From: Planctomycetales bacterium
Lineage (GTDB): Bacteria; Planctomycetota; Planctomycetia; Pirellulales; Thermoguttaceae
Length of the DNA stretch: 10,790 nt
Direction: 5' to 3'
Assembly (NCBI GenBank): GCA_007122045.1
Contig: SKJM01000461.1
Coordinates: forward strand, 1-10,790
In this document: positions 1 through 5,044 of the stretch, in pieces
Layout: each line of letters begins with the position of its first letter
Numbering within the stretch: the first letter of the stretch is position 1
Notes under the pieces: generated by a model
Database searches by the model: none
Seen by the model: the letters and a program-made list of their open reading frames with translations, nothing else
Told to the model about the DNA's origin: nothing
Made by a program: the position numbers and the translations under genes

Positions 1-223
1 GGGCCGGTTCGCCGGAAGCCACGACCTCTGATGCCCGAGGGGGGGTTGCCGGCGGGCGGTTTCGCCGTGGGCGCACGGGGCGCCAGCAGTGGGGCAGCCG
101 GTGGCGCATGGCCGCGCCGCCTAACCGTTCGCCCAGACCGACCTTGCCGCCGCGCGTTCTCATGCCCTTCAACCTAAACGGACGAGGCCACCCGTGGCAA
201 GCCGGGTCGGTCCAAGCAACGGG
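1..223. other. Left edge, no confident gene; open minus-strand frame from 163
   Basis: I see no convincing gene here. On the minus strand an ATG at 163-161 opens a frame that stays open to the window edge (54 codons). Its product would be very rich in Arg and Pro and begins MRTRGGKVGLGERLGG. Only a weak purine stretch (AAGG) lies just before the ATG. It could be the start of a gene lying further left, or chance in GC-rich DNA. Bases 113-136 match 1088-1111 at 20 of 24 positions, so at least part of this stretch may be repeat sequence. The plus-strand frames are also open over short distances but give low-complexity Pro/Arg/Gly peptides. Confidence 0.25.
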
Positions 224-901
224 TCAATTGCCGTACCGGGCCGCGTGCCAGCTTTCCACCTGCCGGAGTACCCGCGCCATCGCTACAAGAGGGTCCGGGC
301 TTGTGGCTTCAAACCGATAGGTGTAATGGGGATTGCCGGCCACCGCGATCTTGCAATAGAAGCGAAACTGCTCCTGGCCGTCACCCCACGACTCCAGCAG
401 CATATAGGTCGAACCGAGTTCCTTCAGCCGTTGATGAATCGTTTGGAATGAATCCGGAGGCGGCGGGACCGCCCGATCGGGCGGAACGGAAACCGCCGGG
501 GCGCCCTGGCCCAGCGAGGAAATAGTATTGGATAGCGGCTGGAAGTCCGGGGGGGAGTCGACCGGGGCTTCATAGGACGCCGGCAGGACGCCGCGCCCAT
601 CGACATCGCAAACCGCTCGACCCGCCACCGCATCAGGCGACATCTGCGCCGGCCACGCCGGGGCCGGCGAACCCCCTTCCGCGTGCAGTGCTGGGCCCCT
701 CAATAGTGGTTCGAAGAGGGGCGCCTCTTCCGCCGTTTCGCCGCTCACGGCTATCGAAGGCGGCGCCCACCACGTGCCTGCAAGCTGGTCAATTGCTTCG
801 GGCAAGGCGTTGCCGAACAGCGCCACGAGGGGGATGGCCACCAAGCATCCGAGCATCACAAAAGCGCGAACCGCAACTGCCGCAGAAGATTGTTCAGCCA
901 A
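224..901 (-). CDS. Membrane-anchored protein of unknown function, planctomycete type
   Basis: A 225-residue protein with no assignable function. Residues about 10-34 form one hydrophobic segment (AVRAFVMLGCLVAIPLVALFG), which I read as an N-terminal membrane anchor or uncleaved signal. A Pro/Ala-rich, probably disordered linker follows (about 45-150). Residues about 152-222 form a compact C-terminal module with YMLLESWGDG, FRFYCKIAVAGN and DPLVAMARVLRQVESW. From memory this module resembles a conserved planctomycete domain of unknown function; no search was run. The frame is open upstream to an ATG at 1153, but I chose TTG at 901-899. It has a strong AGGAG (912-908) six bases upstream, and the extension is Arg/Pro-rich with no domain look. 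A candidate promoter lies at 1130-1158, implying a leader of about 220 bases. The topology suggests the C-terminal module lies outside the cytoplasm or in the periplasm. Confidence 0.75.
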   Translation of the reverse strand: MAEQSSAAVAVRAFVMLGCLVAIPLVALFGNALPEAIDQLAGTWWAPPSIAVSGETAEEAPLFEPLLRGPALHAEGGSPAPAWPAQMSPDAVAGRAVCDVDGRGVLPASYEAPVDSPPDFQPLSNTISSLGQGAPAVSVPPDRAVPPPPDSFQTIHQRLKELGSTYMLLESWGDGQEQFRFYCKIAVAGNPHYTYRFEATSPDPLVAMARVLRQVESWHAARYGN

Positions 902-907
902 CGGCGA

Positions 908-912
908 CTCCT
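908..912 (-). promoter_or_regulatory. Ribosome binding site deciding the TTG start at 901
   Basis: The minus strand reads GAAAGGAGT over 915-907, six bases before TTG GCT GAA. The isomerase-like gene starting at 3649 has the same AAAGGAGTCGC string before its start. This is the main reason for preferring TTG 901 over upstream ATG codons. Confidence 0.7.
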
Positions 913-1129
913 TTCGCCGGCAACGTGGGAACACGAACCGGTCCACCGGGAATGAATGTCTCTTGGCAGGCGTGCCGAAGCCCGTCGGTTCCGGTACGCC
1001 TCGCGACGACGGTGGAGCACAACCCTTGAAGTTGCCCCGGGGTTCGAGGCGCGCCACCCCCATCGAGCGAGAGGTTCGATTCCACCGCGCGCCGGGTAAC
1101 CGCTCACCCAGCGTACGCCAAGCTGCCGC

Positions 1130-1158
1130 ATCATACGCCCCACGTCGCCGCAACGCAA
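1130..1158 (-). promoter_or_regulatory. Candidate sigma70-type promoter for the 224-901 gene
   Basis: On the minus strand TTGCGT (1158-1153) and TATGAT (1135-1130) are separated by 17 bases. The -10 matches consensus at 5 of 6 positions and the -35 at 3 of 6. Transcription would start near 1123. Just upstream of the -35, at 1173-1196, the 8-mer CAAGCGTG occurs twice in tandem followed by CAAGCAAC (plus-strand reading), which could be an activator or repressor site. This is inferred from sequence match only. Confidence 0.4.
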
Positions 1159-1245
1159 CCGCAATTGACGCTCAAGCGTGCAAGCGTGCAAGCAACACGA
1201 GCTGCACCAGCCTCAAGGGGGACAAGGGCCGCATGGGCCCAAGAA

Positions 1246-1590
1246 TCACTCGCCCATTCTGACCACTGTCAGCGTGCTGTGGTCGAAGGAAGCCCGGCCG
1301 GTGAACCGGCAGGCCACGCGATACCACAATTTCCCGTCGTATATCGCTCGCCTTGTATGGGCCACTCGGGCGCACAGGTAGCTCAGGTTCCAAGCCGGCC
1401 CCAAGGCGACGACATACTCTTGCGCCGTCGGTTCCTCGTTGAGGAAGAACGCAATGCCCCCGCGCGACACGTTTTCACACGGCACCGTGTGGAAGTCGCT
1501 CGAAGCCGGCATCTTGCCGTCGGCCACCATGGCCACAAGCTGCTGGTAGGGGAAATCGTGCCGAGGACTGCTTCGCTGGTCGTTGATCAT
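1246..1590 (-). CDS. PilZ-domain protein, putative cyclic-di-GMP effector
   Basis: A 114-residue single-domain protein. It carries both halves of the PilZ c-di-GMP signature: RxxxR near the N-terminus (R6-SSP-R10) and [D/N]xSxxG (N40-V-S42-R-G-G45). Beta-rich segments follow, GIAFFL and later LWYRVACRF, as expected for the PilZ barrel. The length fits a stand-alone PilZ protein. By family knowledge it should bind c-di-GMP and act on a partner. The sequence does not show which process it controls, and no motility or polysaccharide genes are adjacent. The frame is open to an ATG at 1737. I chose ATG 1590 because the RxxxR motif begins five residues in, AGGA lies eight bases upstream, and the extension has no PilZ-like character. 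It is followed by a 344-base gap before the next minus-strand gene, so it is probably transcribed alone. Confidence 0.82.
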   Translation of the reverse strand: MINDQRSSPRHDFPYQQLVAMVADGKMPASSDFHTVPCENVSRGGIAFFLNEEPTAQEYVVALGPAWNLSYLCARVAHTRRAIYDGKLWYRVACRFTGRASFDHSTLTVVRMGE

Positions 1591-2140
1591 GGACCGTATC
1601 CTGATCGGTGATGTCGCACTGTCCTTCTCCGGCGCTGGGGCGAGGCAATCGGCATAAGCTCCCGCGCGCCTTTCGGAAGTGAACGGCTTCGAATGAATGC
1701 AAGGAACCCTGCCATGGAGACGTGGCGCTCCCGGCAAACGCTCGCATCAAAAGGATAGTATACGTTTGGCAACCCGGGCCTGAGTCTCCAAGCGCCGAGG
1801 CGGCGGAACCCCCCCGAAGCGTGGGGCTTTCAGGTGCCGCCCAAACGGAAATGCGGGAAAGTCGGATCGTCCGAACCGGAGCAGCCAAGTCGGGTTTGCC
1901 CCTGCGGATGGGTGGCGCGGTGGGGGAAGCAGCACCGCGGCGAGGCGGAATGGACATTCTCGTCGATCGTCGCATCCCCACAACTGCCTCCGGGCGCCCG
2001 CCCTCCACGAGTTCCGGTGACGCTTGGCGCGAGGGGTGGTAGGACGGGCTCGATCCGCCCAGCATGCCGCGCACCGGCCAACGGCGGAGTTATGTTGCGG
2101 CCGTCCAGTGCAGTCGTTGTTCGGGCGATTGTGTACGCCG
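1591..2140. other. 550-base gene-poor stretch with possible degenerate repeats
   Basis: I see no credible gene. Several frames are open on the minus strand (one runs 2074 to 1475), but they give Arg/Ser/Pro-rich peptides, and none carries a recognisable domain. At 2029-2000 the minus strand encodes RQASPELVEG, a peptide I remember from short dispersed repeats annotated as spurious ORFs in many bacteria. The stretch around 1840-1920 also has the look of a dispersed intergenic repeat. Neither can be confirmed from one window. The 5' leader of the PilZ gene must lie at the low-coordinate end of this stretch, and the 3' end of the isomerase-like transcript at the other. No U-tract terminator was found behind the isomerase-like gene. 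Confidence 0.5.
1757..1762 (-). promoter_or_regulatory. Possible -10 box upstream of the PilZ gene
   Basis: The minus strand reads TATACT here (5 of 6 to consensus), about 165 bases before the PilZ start. No good -35 hexamer sits 16-18 bases upstream. It is the most promoter-like string in the leader, but the call is weak. Confidence 0.22.
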
Positions 2141-3649
2141 CTACCGCCGCACCGGACCGCCGGCGATGTGGCTGATGCCCAAACCGGCCAGTTGGCAGTA
2201 GGCGTCGAGCATGGGCAGGTGCTTGCCGTAAATCAGCACGTTGTGGTGGCCGCGGATGTCGCGGGTGTCGGCCACGTCGTCGACGGCCATTTCGAAGGCG
2301 GTGCGGCAGCCGCCCACGCCGTCGTCGGGCTGCGTGTGGATGTTCCCCAGCAGGGTGCCGGTGCACGCCATCAGTTCGCCGGGGTTGAGGAACTTCATCA
2401 TGGTCACCTCCTGGCCCTCGCGCAGCAGCACCTGCGGCGCCACGCCCCAGTCCGACTCGTGGTGCGAGCGGAGTACGTACTCCGAATCGGGTTGGTCGAA
2501 GCCGTCCATCTTCGTCGGCGCCGTGCAGTGGGCGCCCACGTACGTGTTGCGCACCGTGTTCGGCGAGGGGTTGTGCAGGAAGGCCGGCCGGTCGAGCAGG
2601 TAGCTGCTCAACAGTAGCGACAGCGTCGCCGTGATGTCGCGCTCGCACGCCCCGCAGGTGCCCTCGTTGAGCAACTGCATGTAGGCCATGCACGGCGGCG
2701 GCGTGCGGCGGCGGGCGATCAGGCCCAGGCAGTCCATCGTCACCGCCTGGCACTCGGCGGCCTCCATCAGCCGGCGGTTGGCCACGTAGGTGCGGGCGGC
2801 CTCGAGGATTTCCGTTTCGTCGGGCTCGACGCAGTCCTTGGCGTGCTTCCGGAAGGCGGCGGCAAGGTCCTTCGCCTCGGCCGCGCCGGCCGTGGCGTCG
2901 TACGCCTCGGCGAACCGCTCCAGCGGCACGTGGTGGAGCACGGTGCCCAGCGGCGCCAGCGGCTGCTCGCGCTCCTCGTTGCCGTGCACCACGGCCACGC
3001 GCGTGCTGGCCATCTGCCAAATCGTCTTGAGCATCCGCAGCCCCGTGGCCAGCCACTCGACGTCCTGCGTGGCGCCGACGAACACGTGCGGCATTTCCCG
3101 GAACGCTTGCAGCGTGGGAGTGAACTGGGTTCCCTGCGGCGCAAAGACCACCGTGGGCAAATTCGCAGGCTGTTCTCGGTGCTTCACGAAATGGTGGATC
3201 ATCGGCCACCCGTCGTTGAGGTTCATCACGACGAGCAGCACGCCATCGGCCTTGGCCTCGGTGGTTTTTTCGAGGAAGGCCCCGGCGGCGTTCGTGTCGC
3301 GGAGCGGTTCGCCTTGGACGTCCAGTTCCACGCCGAGGCGGGCGGCGGCCTTCTGGAGGGTTTCCGTGTACAGCGCCTGGCTGGCCTTGTGGTCAAAGGC
3401 GGCGCCGGGCCAGCCCATGTAGTACTCGTCGCGCCCGCGCGAAAACGCCACGCACACGCGCGGCTTCCCGCCGGGGCCGGGTTTGGGCGCGGCGCCCAGG
3501 GCCTGCGAAACGGCCGAACCGAACCAGTTCATGGCCAGCGCCGATCCGCCCATCAGGCCCAGGCCGGCCAGGAACTCGCGCCGGCCGAAAAGCGAACAGC
3601 ATCCGGCAGCACAGCAGGGCTGCCGGCTCGAGCAAGTGTGACGACTCAT
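2141..3649 (-). CDS. Tat-exported sugar-isomerase-like protein (L-fucose/arabinose isomerase fold)
   Basis: A 502-residue protein. The N-terminus has a twin-arginine signal, [10 protein letters not shown] at 22-31, followed by a hydrophobic stretch to about residue 52, so export of the folded protein is expected. The body resembles the L-fucose isomerase-like family (COG2407 type). An N-terminal Rossmann-like half runs from about 63 to 300. The C-terminal half contains MDCLG (305-309), [11 protein letters not shown] (328-338), GAHC (372-375), GQEVTMMKF (412-420) and [12 protein letters not shown] (466-477). By analogy E336 is a metal ligand. The second carboxylate expected near 360 reads HNP instead, so catalysis is uncertain. 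Five Cys residues (6, 12, 13, 17, 18) precede the Tat motif. Start ATG 3649 has AAAGGAG eight bases upstream. The open extension to 4018 overlaps the ThuA gene antisense-free but in another frame and is rejected. The substrate is unknown; pairing with ThuA suggests carbohydrate handling outside the cytoplasm. Confidence 0.75.
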   Translation of the reverse strand: MSRHTCSSRQPCCAAGCCSLFGRREFLAGLGLMGGSALAMNWFGSAVSQALGAAPKPGPGGKPRVCVAFSRGRDEYYMGWPGAAFDHKASQALYTETLQKAAARLGVELDVQGEPLRDTNAAGAFLEKTTEAKADGVLLVVMNLNDGWPMIHHFVKHREQPANLPTVVFAPQGTQFTPTLQAFREMPHVFVGATQDVEWLATGLRMLKTIWQMASTRVAVVHGNEEREQPLAPLGTVLHHVPLERFAEAYDATAGAAEAKDLAAAFRKHAKDCVEPDETEILEAARTYVANRRLMEAAECQAVTMDCLGLIARRRTPPPCMAYMQLLNEGTCGACERDITATLSLLLSSYLLDRPAFLHNPSPNTVRNTYVGAHCTAPTKMDGFDQPDSEYVLRSHHESDWGVAPQVLLREGQEVTMMKFLNPGELMACTGTLLGNIHTQPDDGVGGCRTAFEMAVDDVADTRDIRGHHNVLIYGKHLPMLDAYCQLAGLGISHIAGGPVRR

Positions 3650-3699
3650 CTCTGCGACTCCTTTGTTCTGAAGGACTCGTTCCCAACACCAAGACTCGA

Positions 3700-3727
3700 C
3701 CGTTTCCGGAAAGACTTCCGGAAACGG
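3700..3727. repeat. Perfect 12-bp inverted repeat between the ThuA and isomerase-like genes
   Basis: CCGTTTCCGGAA (3700-3711) and TTCCGGAAACGG (3716-3727) are exact reverse complements around a four-base loop AGAC. It lies in the 116-base spacer, about 50 bases before the isomerase-like start. No T-run follows on the minus strand, so a classic intrinsic terminator is unlikely. An mRNA-stability or processing hairpin that sets the ratio of the two proteins, or a dyad operator, would both fit. The symmetry is plain in the sequence; the role is inferred. Confidence 0.75.
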
Positions 3728-3765
3728 CGAGCCGTAACAAACAAATGTCGCGTACGGGGGGGCCG

Positions 3766-4713
3766 TTATCGGGGCGCGTAGCTGGCCCGGGCCCTCTCCT
3801 CGGTGAACCCATCGGGTTGCGGGTAGTCTTGGTTCTTCAGCAACTCCTCGTAGGTGGGGGTCTCGGAGGGGACGCCGCCTTCGGGAATGTCCAACCCGGC
3901 CGACCAAACGATGCCGTTGAGCACCACGGTGCGGAAATCGTCGTGGGCCCAGGCCCAGTGCCAATGCCCGCCGGTAAAGCCGAATCCGCGCCCGCCGTCC
4001 GCGCGCTCGGTTACCCAAGCGACGTGCTCCGGCTCGCCTCGGCGCGCACGGACGGTGGGGTTGTTGCTGTGCGGGCCGTCGGGCCGCTCGCGCGTGCTAT
4101 CCGGCGGCACGGCGGTGAGAATGGGGGTGACGCCCTCCATGTTGGGCCGGAACCGCATGTGGTAGTACCATTCGTCGTACAGCGAGAAGGGCTTCACGCC
4201 GCGGGTGACGGGGTGTTCGGGCAACTCCTTGAAGTGGGCCGTCCACCACGGATTGACCGACCAGTGCGTCTCGAAGTAGCCGCCGATCCAGTCGAGGAAC
4301 TGTTGTCCGGCGCGGTCCTTGGGCACTTCCACCGCATAGTGCAGGCAGGCCAGGCCCACGCCCTGTTCCATCAGCGGCGCGACCTGATCGAGGTGGGGCA
4401 GGATGGGATGCCCACCGCCGCCGTTGGCGAAAATGACGATGGCATCGGCGCCGTCGAAAGCGTCCGGGTCCTTCGGCCAACCGTTCGTGTAGACGGCCGT
4501 TTCGATCGGCAGGCCGCTTTCCTCCAGGGCCTTCGCCAGCAGCTTGCAGCCGGCGTTGTGCTCGTGGCCGCCGTAGCCGTGGCTGCCCGTGCCGGCCACC
4601 AACACAATCCGGACCGTATCGGAGGGATTGTCGGAGGTGGCCTGGGCGGGGGCGGGCGCCAAGGCAAAAATGGCAAGAAGAGAAAAACTCGTCAGCAATG
4701 TCGCGGTTCGCAT
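3766..4713 (-). CDS. Secreted ThuA-domain protein
   Basis: A 315-residue protein. Residues 1-25 form a Sec signal peptide with a hydrophobic core (LLTSFSLLAIFALA) and a likely cut after AQA. The remainder is a ThuA-like domain of class I glutamine-amidotransferase-like fold. Visible motifs are VRIVLVAGTGSHGYGGHEHNA (34-54), IVIFANGGGGH (92-102), GVGLACLHYAVE (118-129), HPVTRGVKPFSLYDEWYYHMRF (167-188) and GRGFGFTGGHWHW (241-253). This is the form common in planctomycetes, where ThuA domains are abundant and secreted. ThuA was named from a trehalose-utilisation locus, but the biochemical activity of the family is not established and none is claimed here. The start at ATG 4713 has GGAGG upstream and a clean signal peptide; an in-frame ATG at 4773 is rejected. 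It is upstream of the isomerase-like gene on the same strand with a 116-base spacer, probably co-transcribed. Confidence 0.88.
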   Translation of the reverse strand: MRTATLLTSFSLLAIFALAPAPAQATSDNPSDTVRIVLVAGTGSHGYGGHEHNAGCKLLAKALEESGLPIETAVYTNGWPKDPDAFDGADAIVIFANGGGGHPILPHLDQVAPLMEQGVGLACLHYAVEVPKDRAGQQFLDWIGGYFETHWSVNPWWTAHFKELPEHPVTRGVKPFSLYDEWYYHMRFRPNMEGVTPILTAVPPDSTRERPDGPHSNNPTVRARRGEPEHVAWVTERADGGRGFGFTGGHWHWAWAHDDFRTVVLNGIVWSAGLDIPEGGVPSETPTYEELLKNQDYPQPDGFTEERARASYAPR

Positions 4714-4774
4714 GGTGAAAACCTCCGGTAGGAAAGACTGCGGCCCGCGCTGCGGCCGCATGGGGGGTGCCAAT

Positions 4775-4790
4775 CGCCCGGTGCCGGGCG
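4775..4790. repeat. Short GC-rich hairpin in the ThuA leader
   Basis: CGCCCG (4775-4780) and CGGGCG (4785-4790) pair around GTGC. If the promoter at 4806-4834 is real, this hairpin lies near the 5' end of the transcript and could stabilise it. In DNA this GC-rich it may also be incidental. Confidence 0.3.
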
Positions 4791-4805
4791 AACAACTTGT
4801 CTTCT

Positions 4806-4834
4806 AGTCTAGCACCGGCCCCAGCGGGCGGCAA
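4806..4834 (-). promoter_or_regulatory. Candidate promoter for the ThuA/isomerase-like unit
   Basis: The minus strand has TTGCCG (4834-4829) and TAGACT (4811-4806) with exactly 17 bases between. Each matches the sigma70 consensus at 4 of 6 positions. Transcription would start near 4799, giving an 86-base leader. It lies just past the hairpin at 4838-4857, which could end the purH transcript, so the arrangement of hairpin then promoter is coherent. Confidence 0.4.
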
Positions 4835-4837
4835 GCG

Positions 4838-4857
4838 CCGGGCGGCGGTCCGCCCGG
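4838..4857 (-). terminator. Possible hairpin terminator for purH, displaced by the MITE
   Basis: CCGGGCGG (4838-4845) and CCGCCCGG (4850-4857) pair perfectly around CGGT. No U-run follows on the minus strand, so it is not a canonical intrinsic terminator, though U-poor hairpin terminators are reported in GC-rich bacteria. If the MITE is removed, the hairpin begins a few bases after the purH stop codon, a natural terminator position. It may alternatively be an mRNA 3' end stabiliser. Confidence 0.35.
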
Positions 4858-4862
4858 ACGGT

Positions 4863-5044
4863 TAGCCCGGATTATTCATGTAGGGTGGGGCGAGGTCGCG
4901 TAAGTCGTTGGTGGGACTGCGCAAGCCGCGCTTGGCTGGTTGGCACGTGGTGCGCTGGAAACAAGCCCCGCCGAGCGACCGAAGTCCCACCAAGCTCTTG
5001 GCTTGCTTGTCACCACCCTACATTGTCATGAATAATCCGGGCTA
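4863..5044. mobile_element. 182-bp MITE-like element with inverted ends and TA duplication
   Basis: The two ends are perfect 18-bp inverted repeats, TAGCCCGGATTATTCATG at 4863-4880 and its reverse complement at 5027-5044. Further inside, TAGGGTGG (4881-4888) and TTGGTGGGACT (4908-4918) are matched on the other arm (5013-5020 and about 4983-4993). A six-base insertion (ACAATG) in the right arm shifts the register. The arms are imperfect over about 60 bases, so the RNA could fold into a long hairpin. No transposase frame fits inside, so this is a non-autonomous element. Read as a TA target duplication, the element proper begins GCCCGG and ends CCGGGC. TA duplication is typical of IS630/Tc1-mariner transposases, which is the inferred source. 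The right TA forms the first two bases of the purH TAG stop. Confidence 0.7.

Noticed and set aside
902..1153. N-terminal extension of the 224-901 gene to an ATG at 1153
   Set aside because: The extension is Arg/Pro-rich with no domain look. The TTG at 901 has an ideal AGGAG and puts the membrane segment at the N-terminus.
1830..3209. A 459-codon minus-strand frame extending out of the isomerase-like gene
   Set aside because: It is an out-of-frame shadow of the isomerase-like gene. The Arg/Gly/His-rich product has no family likeness, and its tail runs into the gene-poor stretch.
3650..4018. N-terminal extension of the isomerase-like gene by 123 codons
   Set aside because: It overlaps the ThuA gene in another frame and would bury the Tat signal. 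ATG 3649 has a good ribosome binding site.
3745..4731. A 328-codon open frame on the plus strand
   Set aside because: It is antisense to the ThuA gene, whose domain motifs, signal peptide and ribosome binding site are clear.
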